Source: Rhynchonema sp. JSB1_4 (lineage: Eukaryota > Nematoda > Chromadorea > Monhysterida > Xyalidae). From it: a stretch of 64,000 nucleotides of DNA. The stretch spans positions 1-64,000 of the forward strand of contig JASAMV010004178.1 of assembly GCA_030248065.1 (NCBI GenBank), given 5' to 3'. The translations under genes and the position numbers were made by a program. The notes below the pieces were generated by a model. The model was not told the origin of the DNA and ran no database searches. It saw only the letters and a list, made by a program, of their open reading frames with translations. Shown here piece after piece: positions 11,501 through 21,027 of this stretch; within the stretch, counting starts at the first letter, position 1; each line of letters opens with the position of its first letter.

Positions 11501-11878
11501 ACTATCTTCGGTCCATATGCCATGATGAAAAAGTCCTGGCCCATGGTTGGTTTGGGTCTGTGGATGATTGTCGGTCAGGCTTTGTCGTTTCGGGCCACAT
11601 GGCAATTCAGATTGTTTGGCAAGCTTTGAATGCATTTCAAATATTTGCCCAGGTTTTCTGGCTGTCCACTGTGGCCACCACACTGCAAGCAACGACGACG
11701 GCGCTGTTCTTCTCAATTGACCGTGAAGCCGGTTTGTTTCACTGGATAGTGCTTGATCTGGAGCGTGCATCATCCAAACAGTTTTGTGAACTTTCCAGGT
11801 CTGATGTGCGTCCCAGTGCTGTTTCTGACCTATACCGGTATGCTGACTGCTGCGGCATGCTGTGAATTGAATCCGTAG
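5576..11878 (+). CDS. TspO/MBR-like five-TM protein, array copy 1 (giant intron 2)
   Basis: Exons 5576-5689, 5788-5899, 11439-11545, 11653-11731 and 11799-11878 join in phase (0, 1, 0, 1) to a 163-residue protein, close to the usual 160-170 for TspO/MBR. Each exon carries about one membrane helix. Family-like points, in order: TLVPGAACVVGYG in TM1, KPKW opening exon 2 (bacterial and animal TspO have KPSW), Gly at the exon 2/3 join, a Pro in TM3, an FW start to TM4. The TM2 Trp typical of classic TspO and the Tyr of the C-terminal cholesterol-recognition motif are not visible, so ligand and function cannot be assumed. Intron 2 (5900-11438) is 5.5 kb and contains two retroelements and several repeats, yet its GTGAGT donor and TTTCAG acceptor look sound. 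Family members are usually in outer mitochondrial or other membranes. Confidence 0.78.
5965..6390. repeat. CCGGAAAAAACGG-rich repeat, copy 2
   Basis: It shares with 9148-9420 an ordered set of phrases: AAATAAATTAC, a block around TGTGATTTTTTGGTCTAAAA, and CTATGTTGCAA. It lies within intron 2 of the first TspO-like gene and has no coding potential. Confidence 0.6.
6640..7932 (+). mobile_element. Non-LTR retrotransposon fragment, jockey/I-like reverse transcriptase
   Basis: An open frame from about 6655 to the stop at 7930-7932 encodes the C-terminal half of a LINE polyprotein. Motifs in order: RSGVPQGSVLSPCLF (RT block 4), YADDFTVLA (catalytic block 5), LGVVFDP, YAAPVW, and a tail with CPRCC and VEHLFRC, a zinc-knuckle-like end common in jockey and I clades. 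The fingers, endonuclease and ORF1 are missing, so it is 5' truncated. The remaining frame has no stop in about 420 codons, so the insertion is fairly young. It lies inside intron 2 of the first TspO-like gene, in the same orientation. A short hAT-type element starts 4 bp after its stop codon. Confidence 0.9.
7936..8323. mobile_element. Non-autonomous hAT-type element (AGCTTTCTTGCTCCGG-word type)
   Basis: Ends are CAGTGATGTGGTTGG and CCAACTACATCACTG. Flanking 8-mers are AATGAGCC and AATGAGAC (7 of 8 identical). The word AGCTTTCTTGCTCCGG appears twice on each side in the same direction, each preceded by AGCTAGCT-type sequence. It is inserted at the stop codon of the LINE fragment, so it is younger than that insertion. 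Confidence 0.85.
8388..8764. mobile_element. Non-autonomous hAT-type element (GGTATCCGGTATCC-word type)
   Basis: Ends are CAGTGGAGTCGTTGGG and CCCAACGACACCACTG. Flanking 8-mers are identical, GGGGACAC at 8380-8387 and 8765-8772. The word GGTATCCGGTATCCTGA recurs near both ends in the same direction. The insertion point overlaps the left tip of the element fragment starting at 8770. No coding capacity. Confidence 0.88.
8770..9072. mobile_element. Fragment of GGTACCTTGCAACC-word element
   Basis: It starts CACTGTAGTGGCTGGG, a one-base variant of the left end of the intact element at 15367. Its body, from ATGGTTTCATGGGCAAAAA to GCATGCAAAAAACACCC, matches 15485-15660 phrase by phrase. The right arm with its repeated words is missing. 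Confidence 0.7.
9148..9420. repeat. CCGGAAAAAACGG-rich repeat, copy 3
   Basis: Homologous by eye to 5965-6390 in the same order of phrases. It lies within the giant intron of the first TspO-like gene. Confidence 0.55.
9762..11057 (-). mobile_element. Penelope-like reverse transcriptase fragment with one in-frame stop
   Basis: The minus frame runs from about 11057 to the stop at 9762. Early it has YCIPKFHKNPIKFREI, the conserved PK-HK-P-R-I block. It continues with YDFST, GIPMGGNASSLLADLTL and RYVDDTLV (catalytic YVDD), then INYLDLTI and KIHLYDKTNHF, a tail seen in Penelope-like and related animal RTs. The only lesion in the frame is a TGA right after YDFST (about 10603-10605), where a sense codon is expected. 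The frame is closed by a stop upstream of 11057, so the 5' part is lost, and no GIY-YIG domain was seen. It sits inverted in intron 2 of the first TspO-like gene. Clade assignment is from motif memory and moderate. Confidence 0.8.
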
Positions 11879-12464
11879 ATTGACGTTTGAAACTTAAATA
11901 TTAATTAATCCGTGGCATGGGTCAAGCTTGCGGCATTATATTTTTATAATTTAGTCCTTAGTGTGTGAGCGCATGGCACAGCACATCTGATAGTGATGCG
12001 CATAAAAAATCATTTGTTGTGCGGCGCATTAAAATTATGGTGATCTGTATTTTGCTGCGAAAGCATAGTGTTTGTTCTGGGGGAACGCATTCTGGTATTA
12101 CTCTTTGGTTACCGATCTGAAGTGAAGGCAATGTTATTATCTGGTCAGCACTTGCCTGCTCTTGGTATAACGAAACGTACACACGTGCCTATCTTGCTTG
12201 TGATTGTTGTAAATTGCTCCTTGTGGATCTCGTCTGTTTGTTTGGTGTCCGATTTGCTTGTGTGATAAAAATATTTATTTACCGTGGCCGTTTCCTTTGT
12301 CCATTTATCGGTTTTTGGCCAACAGAGCTGGTTCAAGCTTTGATTATCCAACGCACACGGCCCTTTGCTTGCTTTGCTTCACACAAACCATCACTTGCTA
12401 ATTTAAATCCTTGGGTCATTTACAGAATCGAGCTTCAGCTAAATTTGTGTACATCCCGGTTATC
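11879..12464. other. Intergenic between TspO-like copies 1 and 2
   Basis: No exon or repeat boundary seen. It should hold the 3' UTR of copy 1 and the promoter of copy 2. Frames here overlap on both strands without splice support. Confidence 0.4.
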
Positions 12465-13716
12465 ATGGAGGATTATGACACAGCAGCAGTGGCCTATGCG
12501 ACTTTGATGCCCGGTGTGGCTTGCGTGATGCGAGTGGGCGTGTATATGATCGATCCAAGTGTGAAGGAATGGTTTCAGGTTTGGTTTTTTGCCTTTTCAT
12601 GCGCTTTGAACATAATTTTTTGTTTGAAACCTAGGAGTTGATATGCTAGGTGCGAAGTGACGCAGATTTTCTGTACTATTTCGAACCTGTAGTGAAAAAC
12701 TTAAATTCTCTCACCCTGGCCTCAATTAATTTCTTACCATTTTCTAACAGAAAGCGAAAAAGCCGAGCTGGGCCGCGCCAAACACACCGCCAGTGCGCAT
12801 GCTGCGAATGATCCCGATGGTGCTGGCCGCGCATGGCGCATACCATGTATGGCAGTTGGGCGGTTAGTACTGTCAGCCTAACGAATTGATTAATGAATGT
12901 GTAAAAGCAGACCACGCCAACACGAGCCCGATTTCACAGCTGGCAGAATTGTGAACCATTCTGACGTGGCTGCCGAGTTGGGAAATGTTACACGCTGAAG
13001 AAGTGGAGCACTATGTTTTTCTCTTCTATTCGTTTTGAATACACACCTACTTCGAAATCGGGCTCGTGTTGGTGTAGTTTACTTTGACTAGCTAACGCTT
13101 GGTGCAGTTTTCGTTTTTTACAAACACTGGTGAAATTGAAAATCCCCATGAGGCGCAAATAACAATGACAAGTGGAATTTTCATTTGAAAAACCGTTTTG
13201 TATTCATTTCATTTTGCATCCATTTTGTATTCACGAAATTGATTTTTCTCATCGTGTTTATCCTTTTTTCCACACTTTTATTCAAACACCTCATTCCACA
13301 GGCTTCGACAAGGAAAACACCCGCTATGCGCTCATTGCCTACGGTGCCATGTACATCAGTTCTGCGGTGATCGGGGCCGACGCTGCCCTGTCCAAATCGT
13401 GGCGCAAGGTTGGTGGTGCAAGTGCAACCGTTCATTTTCACAGTGTTTGATCCCATTGTTTATCTTGTTTTGCTTTGTCATTTGTAGCTGTTCTGGGCGT
13501 CACTGCTCTCATCGACGCTGGCCGCCACCACAACCATGCTCTTCTTTTCGGTCGATCAGAAATGCGGTTTGGTGTTTGTTTTTCAATATTTTGCTTAAAT
13601 TTTTGCGCTTTTCAATGAAACATCATCTTGTAGGTTTGCTGATGATGCCCCTGGCAGCGCTGGCTAATCTCACTGTGCTCAAGGTCTCGGAGATGAACGA
13701 GCTTAATGCCAAATAA
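12465..13716 (+). CDS. TspO/MBR-like five-TM protein, array copy 2
   Basis: Exons 12465-12578, 12751-12862, 13302-13408, 13488-13566 and 13634-13716 give a 164-residue protein with intron phases 0, 1, 0, 1. Exon 2 opens KAKKPSWAAP, the closest match in the array to the family's KPSW-x-x-P loop, and closes with YHVWQLGG, recalling the family's Y-x-x-W-x-x-GG. TM4 starts LFWASLLSS and TM5 begins GLLMMPLAA. This copy has the most canonical residues. All splice sites are GT-AG with good pyrimidine tracts. Intron 2 contains a 190-bp foldback element (12898-13090). The 3' flank is duplicated upstream of the copy at 18000. Confidence 0.82.
12898..13090. mobile_element. Foldback MITE, family AACACGAGCCCGATTTC, copy 1
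   Basis: The left arm CACGCCAACACGAGCCCGAT and right arm ATCGGGCTCGTGTTGGTGTA are inverted around about 115 bp. Other copies are at 29107-29295, 48163-48358 and 55978-56165. Non-coding; lies in intron 2 of the gene at 12465. Confidence 0.85.
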
Positions 13717-13736
13717 GCTAGGGGTCTATCAACCGC

Positions 13737-14645
13737 TGGCTGCCAAAATTTATTTTTCTCGTGTATGTCTCTGTGAATATATTGAGTTGTGCCTTTGACT
13801 GTTGTGTTACAAAATGGCAGGTATTATTTTCTTTTACTTTTTTACTGAAATATTGGTCGGTTCGCTCGTTATCAAATTTTTGGTGCATGTTTAGTCCCGT
13901 GACATGATCTGGTCTCTTTTTATGGGTATTGTACTACTAATCGATCTGTTATGTGCATTACATTCCGCTCACGTCTTGCCCAACAGACAGGAGAGGGCCG
14001 AGCAAGAAAGCAGCAGCGGGGGCCGGCACAAAAAAGGACCCAGGGGAAAAAAAAAAAAACAAAACCCCCCCCCCCCCCCCAACAGATGATGCTGTCGTGT
14101 GTGTAAATTTTTACCTTGCTGTAACTGATACTTAGATCTTAAGGTTTTTTGATGCAAATTGAAGCAGTAGTCTGCACTTCTTGCTTGCAGAATGTGGAGG
14201 TCCAGTGTTACAAATTTGCACCAAAACCTTCAATGAATTACCACTGTTCAAAGTACCTGGTGCTTGTCAAGAAAACTATCCAGCTGCGCAAAATTATCTA
14301 TTTCTGAAGGTGTTTTGTTTTATAGGCACAGATGGAGTTGCTGGTTATCTGTTATTATGTGCAACTTTGATACATGCGTTTTTTACTCAGAAGGGGAATT
14401 ATCAAATAGCTTTTCTGTCACACGAGTGTTATTATTACCGATAAAGGAAGGGATAGAATAGAATCTGTTATTATGCCGCACATTCATTCTTTTGGTTTCA
14501 TCCATCTGGTTGCACACTGTAGTGGCCAGATTTATCCGTGCATGTACAATCTTCATAAATAATGCCTTGGCATTATATGCCAAATTTTCAGAAGTTGGGG
14601 CCCATTCAGCTTTCAGTTGAACAGATAAAATGGACGAGAAAACGA
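13737..14645 (+). repeat. Segmental duplication, left copy (matches 17205-18015)
   Basis: The 3' flank of array copy 2 continues into sequence nearly identical to the 5' flank of array copy 3. Shared phrases include GTGCCTTTGACTGTTGTG, TGACATGATCTGGTCTC and CATCCATCTGGTTGCACAC. The left copy carries an extra block of about 110 bp (13984-14094) rich in A and C tracts. Similarity ends abruptly five codons into a first exon at 14645, where unrelated repeat DNA begins. Confidence 0.85.
14630..14644 (+). pseudogene. Relic of a TspO-like first exon (five codons)
   Basis: ATG GAC GAG AAA ACG (MDEKT) stands in the same place and context as the start of the copy at 18000, then breaks into repeat DNA. 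The rest of exon 1 is missing, so this is a decapitated copy left by the duplication or by a later insertion. Confidence 0.75.
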
Positions 14646-15366
14646 CTTGCCGGCCCGAATTACGCAAATTTAAGCCAAAAGCGCCTTTTTAACCAAAAAT
14701 TTCCAAAAAATTGCGCTTCGCGCAGGGTATCTGCACATTTTCTGTGGGACCTAGTCCTAAACAGTGGTGTACCTACCCAGATGGGGCGGCAATGTACTGT
14801 ACCACCAAAAATGTGGGGCGGCAACCTACCTACTGCACCGGCCGAGCTAAAGGGGGGGGAACAAATTTTTTTAGATCGAAATGACCCTCCCCCATAAATT
14901 GAACCCCCAAAATGACCCCAGTGAAAAAATAGACCCCCCGGGTTCTATTTCCGACAATACGGCAGGTACCTTGCAAGGATCCCGGAGGGTACCTTGCAAC
15001 CATTAATTTATGGTTTTCATAGGCAAAAAAGGGTATTTTTCGACCTTTTTCGCCCTTTTTCGGACACTAGCAGGGGTACCTTGCAACCTTCCCCTTCCGG
15101 AGGGTGGGTAGGGGTACCTTGCAACAATCTGGATCCATCCTCCCCAAGGGTACTTGCAACCACCTGCCTGCCACTGCACTGTTTGGAAGTCAACCACTCA
15201 CGGTTTTTATGACAGCTTCAAATAATTCTGGGCGTCGTTTAGACATCATTAATGATCAACACTGGAAGATCGAGATTTTGCCAAAAAAGTTGCAATGTTT
15301 CAACTTCGTAGATTTTGGGCCCAACGACCATTTTCTGGGTGCGGGGACCGGTCGAATATTTACGTA
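14646..15366. repeat. Repeat debris: CTACTGTACC words and GGTACCTTGCAACC fragment
   Basis: 14760-14880 has CTACCTACTGCACC and GTACTGTACCACC words and a GGGG tract. 14963-15185 has GGTACCTTGCAACC words, a core fragment, and a right end GCCACTGCACTG, so it is a left-truncated relative of the element at 15367. No gene was seen. Confidence 0.6.
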
Positions 15367-15776
15367 CAGTGTAGTGGCTGGGGGATTCCCCCCCCCTAAG
15401 GAGTAGGTACCTTGCAACCACCCCTTGGGGGGAAGGGTAGGTACCTTGCAACCACCCCAGAGGGTACCTTGCAACCATCAATTTATGGTTTTTATAGGCA
15501 AAAATGGGTGTTTTTCGACCTCAAAACCCCAAAAATCGCGTGCTCCGCGCGCAAACCTCCATATAATAGGTATTTTAGGCAAATTTTCGGCCAAAATGCA
15601 AAAAAGTACCAATTTTTTCGGCCAAATTTGCAGTATAATGCATGCAAAAAACACCCTTTTTTCTGACCTCAGGGGTACCTTGCAACCTTCCGGAGGCTGG
15701 GTAGGGGGTACCTTGCAACCATCTGGATCCATCCCCCCCAAGTATACCTTGCAACCATTTGCCTGCCACTACACCG
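15367..15776. mobile_element. Non-autonomous hAT-type element (GGTACCTTGCAACCA-word type)
   Basis: Left end CAGTGTAGTGGC, right end GCCACTACACCG. Flanking 8-mers are identical, TTTACGTA at 15359-15366 and 15777-15784. The word GGTACCTTGCAACCA occurs three times on each side, all in the same direction. The core carries a GC palindrome (about 15537-15553) and the phrase GCATGCAAAAAACACCC shared with the 8.9-kb fragment and, inverted, with the core of the element at 1158. Confidence 0.9.
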
Positions 15777-15784
15777 TTTACGTA

Positions 15785-16342
15785 TCACACCCACTAACTT
15801 GACAGTGTGATTACGGTGTTGTTCTAATTGTGTTTAGTCTATTACAAACAAGTTTCAACTGTTTCACAACTGTGAAATTCACACCCGTATGTGCAAACAC
15901 ACGCTGATCGTCGCCAGCCCGATTATAATTCCACCCTTAGATATGGTAGCTGGCCGAGCATGCCGATTTGAGGGTATTGGTCCAGAGGTCAAATTAAGGG
16001 GTATAACAATAGGTGAAAATAATGCTAAAATAGGCTTAAAAGAGTAATTTTCAGCACATTAGCAAAAATATGAGAAAATATGACCATTTTGGACCATAAA
16101 ATGGCCATTTAGGCACAATAATCAACACTTTTTGGTTTATGTCCTGACATGGTAGACATAGATAGCTGGGTTTGGGGATATGGAATTTTTTGGTATGTAT
16201 ACTGTATGTATGTTACACTAATCTCCCTACCCCAACCCCCGAGTCCCCCACAAAAAATCCTGGTACGCTACCCCCTACCCGCCCCGAATTTGTCACCCAA
16301 TGTACAATATTCGCCCCGCCAAAGTAGCCACACCCTGGCACT
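15785..16342. other. 5' flank of the Q-rich secreted gene
   Basis: No gene seen. The stretch 15990-16145 is AT-rich and carries CAAAATGGCCATTT-type phrases like the cores of neighbouring elements. From about 16150 the DNA is unique and C-rich, and is probably the promoter and leader of the gene at 16343. Confidence 0.35.
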
Positions 16343-16934
16343 GTGTCTCCCCACACCACAACAACACTAGTACTCTTGACTCTGACCATTTTCGCTATTC
16401 AGGTACAAAGTGGAAGCTCTGCCCACATCAATCAAGACCACAGCATAAATATGCAGCAACAACAACAACTGGCAGTCAACGTCAATGTTGTTGTGCACCA
16501 GGCACTGGCCGCAAATCAGCCACAGGCGCAAGTGCCGGCCGCAAATCAACAGCAGCAGGCGCATGCGCCGGCCGGTGCCCAACAACAGCACGGTTAGCGC
16601 ATGACAGCACAGCACGCTATTTTGATGTCTACTCACGTAACCCCGCAATAGACGCTCACTGTCTCTCAGACCCGCGCGTCGTCATGACCAATCAAATTGA
16701 CAGCCTACGTGCGCAGATTGCCGCGTTGGCACCGTTGGTGAGTTTGTGCGTCACACTGTAACTTACGTTTTAATCAGCAACAGTTCTACAATACTCCTTC
16801 CTTCTCAGCCGACCACCCTCCCCGAGACTATGGCTGAGCTGTATCGCAATCTGGCGAGTGTCACGCGCGAACTGAATAAATACAACAAATACTCGAGCGA
16901 GGCTGAACACGCTGAAGTGAAGAGTCATAATTGA
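16343..16934 (+). CDS. Small secreted Gln/Ala-rich protein
   Basis: Three exons, 16343-16592, 16670-16737 and 16809-16934, join in phase (1, then 0) to 147 residues. The N-terminus is a clear signal peptide (TLVLLTLTIFAIQVQSG). A Gln-rich stretch follows (QQQQQ, AANQPQAQVPAANQQQQ). The C-terminal third looks helical and coiled-coil-prone (MTNQIDSLRAQIAAL, then MAELYRNLASVTREL). There is no Cys and no recognised domain. It is unrelated to the TspO-like genes around it but in the same orientation, lying between the two copies of the segmental duplication. It could be an extracellular matrix, sperm or gland product; composition alone cannot say. Confidence 0.68.
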
Positions 16935-17125
16935 CGTCCGGGATTTTTGTAAGCAGCAAACATTCTTGACGCACGTGGTCACAATTACGTCCGGAATTTT
17001 TGTGGACTGTTGCAAGTCCGGGGCGCGCAAAATAGCGTTCTGAAATATTTGATTCGCGACCCGGATTTTTGCACGTCCGGGAATTTTGTAGGCACCTTAT
17101 GTACTCGCGCGTCTGGGATTTTTGC
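16932..17125. repeat. CGTCCGGGATTTTTGT minisatellite
   Basis: About five degenerate copies of CGTCCGGGATTTTTGT lie in direct orientation, starting at the stop codon of the Q-rich gene, so its 3' UTR probably contains them. Spacing is 40-55 bp. Confidence 0.7.
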
Positions 17126-17204
17126 AAGTATGACTGAATTTTATTGAACTGTGTGAATTTTATTTCTTTACTGAAGTATTGGTCGGTCGCTCGTTATCAA
17201 CCAC

Positions 17205-18015
17205 TGACTGCCAAAATTTATTTTTCTCGTTATATATTTATTATTTATTTGTCTCTGTGAATATATCGAGTTGTGCCTTTGATTGTTGTGTTACAAAATG
17301 GCAGGCATTCTTTTCTTTTATTTTTTTACTGAAATATTGGTCGGTTGGTTAAAATTTTTGGTGCATGTTTAGCCCTGTGACATGATCTGGTCTCTTTTTA
17401 TGGGTATTGTACTACTAATCGATCTGTTATGTGCGTTACATTCCGCTCGCGTCTTGCCCACCAGATGATTCTGTGTAAATTTTTACCTTTCTGTAACTCA
17501 TGCTAAGATCTTGAGGTTTTTTTTATGCAAATTGAAGTAGTCTGCACTTCTTGCTTGCGGAATGTGGAGGTCCAGTGTTACAAATTTGCACCAAAACCTT
17601 CAATGAATTACCACTATGCAAAGTACCAGGTGTTTGTCAAGAAAACTATCCAGCTGCGCGAAATTATCCATTTCTGAAGGCGTTTTGTTTTATGGGCACA
17701 GATGCAGTTGCTGGTTATCTGTTATTATGTGCAACTTTGATACATGCGTTTTTTACTCAGAAGGGGAATTATCAAATAGCTTTTCTATCACACGAGTGTT
17801 ATTATTACCGATAAAGGAAGGGATAGAATAGAATCTGTTATTATGCCGCACATTCATTCTTTTGGTTTCATCCATCTGGTTGCACACTGTAGTGGCCAGA
17901 TTTATCCGTGCATGTACAATCTTCATAAATAATGCCTTGGCATTATATGCCAAATTTTCAGAAGTTGGGGCCCATTCAGCTTTCAGTTGAAAAGATAAAA
18001 TGGACGAGAAAACGA
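17205..18015 (+). repeat. Segmental duplication, right copy (5' flank of array copy 3)
   Basis: Near-identical to 13737-14645 apart from the extra A/C-rich block of the left copy and small indels. It runs through the start codon at 18000. The intact right copy presumably carries the promoter of array copy 3. Confidence 0.85.
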
Positions 18016-19765
18016 AAGCAATTGCGTATGCGACCCTGATGCCTGGTTCGGCTGCATTGATTGGATATGGACTGTATTTCAAGAAGAGCACTGGTGTGAG
18101 GGAATGGGTGGCGGTTAGTTGGTTGATTGTATTGTGTTTATTATTATCAAACCTGGGGCTGATATCTCCCTTTTGTCGCGTGACTTTTTGCGCTGAGGAT
18201 GTTTCATTTCACACATTCAGTTGGTATAGCAATGCTCCGGTTAGGCGATGTACTGGATTTATTGAGCCTCAGTCGGAGACAACAATTTTTTGTTCGCAAA
18301 GGATTTTGGAATTACATATGCTCCTCGTTATTATTACGCCGATTTGTTGATGCCATACATCGATTTCAAACGTCATAAAAATCTCTTGATAACGTGATCG
18401 AGTAGGTCCGATCCGATCACCAAGGTCGATGTCGGTCACACAGTTTCAACAACTCCAAAAAATCGTTCGTTGTTAATCTGATTGTCGTTTTCAGAAACTG
18501 AAAAAGCCGAAGTGGGCAGAAAGTGAGAGTTTGCTTCTGACGATCGACAGCGCAACAATGCTGCCGATGGTGTATGCAGCTTACAGGGTCTACAGACTTG
18601 GAGGTATAACAGAGTGTCAGTCTTTGTAATCTAATCCATTCCCCAATTTTCCCTCCAGCAGCTTGCTTCGGTTTCGAAGTAATATTGCCTCCACCCACTG
18701 CAAGCAGCACTGCCAAATGGAAGCTTTCAGGACAGTTTCCGACTGTGTAGGACTGGCTGGAGATTACAGGGCTTGTTCTATCTAGTGTTTTGGAAGCAAT
18801 ATGAGCTACTAACAATACTCTGGTTAATTCCTTGGGCTCAAATTGCACAAAGATAAAAGGTCCACGAAAACATTTGCTGCAGGTTTCGATCACGAAGACA
18901 CGCGCATGGCATTGACAGCCTATGGGGCATATTGGCTACACGGACTGCTGATTGGAACACCTGCCATGTTGAGTAAGGATCTGACCAAGGTTCGGCAACA
19001 TTGCAGATAACGGCCGTGGTATGGTAACGTTGGTGATCAGACATGACTTGCTCACGTTACTTTCTTGAATCTACATGGTTTGAGATTTACTGAGGCTACT
19101 AAGCTTATGCTCCACCAGCAAGAATGTTATGCTCGGACAGCTAGGAGACCACTGCTCAGATTGAATTAGTGGTATCAGTGTTGCTCTCTCGAAGGATCTA
19201 ATTCAAACAGCACGTGATCACTGCAAATCTGTGCCGATCATCAAGTTTGTTGCCGCTCAATACTCATGTCAGTAGTGTAGCTGGGCAGATAGCTTGAGCC
19301 AGCTGGGGGCGTTAGGTCACCTCGAGCTAGCCAGCTGGGGGGTTAGGGTTTAGGGGCATGGCCAAACTTTTGGCCGAAATTATCATAAAAAACGTTTTTT
19401 TGCCAGTTTTGGATAGCACGAGCTAGCTACCTGGCTTGGGGGAATACCCCGTCCCAACCCTACCACAATTACGTCACCTCGTCCACGGCTGCTTCCCCTC
19501 TCTAATCTCTTGTTTATAATTCCAGTTTTTCTGGATGACCGTGTCGTGCGCTGCGTTGGTCAATATCACCGCTGCGCTGTTCTTCTCCGTTGATCGCACT
19601 GCTGGTTTGTTGTTCTGTTATTTTTCTTGCGTCTCCTTATGCGAAACGGGTGTTTTTTGAAGAAAAAAACAGGAGTTTGATTCGAGCTGTGTTGTTGTCT
19701 TTATAGCTACCCCTCATGTGGTGAATGTCTATGTGACACTATATTGGTTGCCGGCCTCTCATTGA
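18000..19765 (+). CDS. TspO/MBR-like five-TM protein, array copy 3
   Basis: Exons 18000-18113, 18495-18603, 18883-18989, 19526-19604 and 19707-19765 give about 155 residues with the array's phase pattern. Exon 1 starts MDEKTKAIAYATLMPG, exon 2 KLKKPKW and ends YRVYRLGG; exon 3 is GFDHEDTRMALTAYGAY; exon 4 FFWMTVSC. The last exon is the least certain. It is shorter than in the sister copies, starts Ala instead of Gly-Leu, and was chosen because it is in phase behind a TTTATAG acceptor and ends in a hydrophobic stretch. Exon 1 is nearly identical to copy 1 over its first codons. Intron 3 holds a broken CAGTAGTGTAGCTGGG-ended repeat. Confidence 0.75.
19270..19470. mobile_element. Broken CAGTG-type element with AGCTAGC/CAGCTGGGG words
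   Basis: The left end CAGTAGTGTAGCTGGG resembles the other element ends. Words GAGCTAGCCAGCTGGGG and GAGCTAGCTACCTGGC flank an AT-rich core. I could not find a matching right end or target duplication. It lies in intron 3 of array copy 3. Confidence 0.5.
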
Positions 19766-19829
19766 ACCGAGCCCGCTGCTATTGTTTTTTTGGGTTTTCG
19801 ACCTCGTTTTTTCTGTTTGTATCGTTAGT

Positions 19830-20272
19830 TGGCACTGGGATCAAGAACATTAACCTTGAAAAACTTCACCAAAATGACGATTACTGATCGAAATCGATCC
19901 ACCAACATGGACGTTCGGGAAGAAACTAGCCCAATATTGACGCACAGCCTGTGCATGGAAATCAGGACTTGCAGAGGAAAATTCAAAATCACTGACGGTG
20001 GTATAGGCGCCCTTTACGGTAGCTTGACAAAACATTTGCCTTGCAAAACAACTAATGTTTTACCGGGCTACCGTGACTCGCTGCTTATATCACGCCCCAG
20101 TGATTTTGAATTTCTGTTGTAATTCCTGATCATTATGTGCAGATGTGCGTCAATATCTGACAGTTTTGTTCCCGATAGGCAATGTTTGCGGATCGATTTC
20201 GGTAGGTAGTCACCACCTTGGTAAAGTTCGTCAAAATTAATGTTCTTGATTTCGATGCCAACCAACGATATG
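19830..20272. repeat. Divergent inverted repeat
   Basis: 19830-19945 and the reverse complement of 20150-20272 are similar: both contain ATCAAGAACATTAA, then CGAAATCGATCC, then ATATTGACGCACA. Arms are roughly 70-80% alike by eye around a 200-bp centre. The frames on the two strands look alike only because of this. Confidence 0.6.
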
Positions 20273-21027
20273 AACAAAAACGTAGTCGAAAACGCAAAAA
20301 ACAATAGCGGCGGGGCCGCTTCCATCTCTTCATAGTGACTATTCTTGACAATGCCTGTAAAATGACGTGTTTCGGCATTTCATGCCTTATAAAACGGGTT
20401 GGCTGTATTTTCGACAATTCGTATAAAAGACAACACTGTTCGATGCAAGCATCGCAATTATGCACCCGATTGCAGGTGTGCTGTTGATCCCGACGTGCAC
20501 CTGGATGAACGCTGCCATGCTGATGTCGCACAGCATGTGTGAGAAGAATGAGAATGAGGCAAAGAAGTAAACAAGCGTGTGAAACCAGATTTTCATCTTT
20601 TCCTGATTTAGATATGTCAGATGTTGAGCAAATTAAGTTAGAAGTTGTTTACTTTTAGACTGGTGCTTAGCTGTTAGATCCTAGTCCGCCTTTTTCGTTT
20701 TCTGTATTCGGGTCGATAAGAACACATGGTATGAAGCGAAACCTAGTTCTTTTGAATATTGTCATGTTTGTCACTTTTTAGCGTATCATCACGCGCAGTG
20801 GTTCATTTTGTCAGCCGATCGGATCCACAATAAAAAGATCTAGTAAGAATGGAAAATAATCTTGATGTTTTTCTCTTCCGAATTCTGGTCCTTTGCACCA
20901 CAGATCCTAACGAGGTCATCAACTATTTTTGTTCGTGGTGAATATTCCAGCCTTGTTCCGCTTTGTTTTTGCACAGGCCCCCTCTTGGCACTCTATCGGT
21001 CTGACAAATTTTCCAAAGTCGACAAAA
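20273..21027. other. Intergenic, 5' flank of array copy 4
   Basis: No exon of the array type or other gene recognised. Confidence 0.4.
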
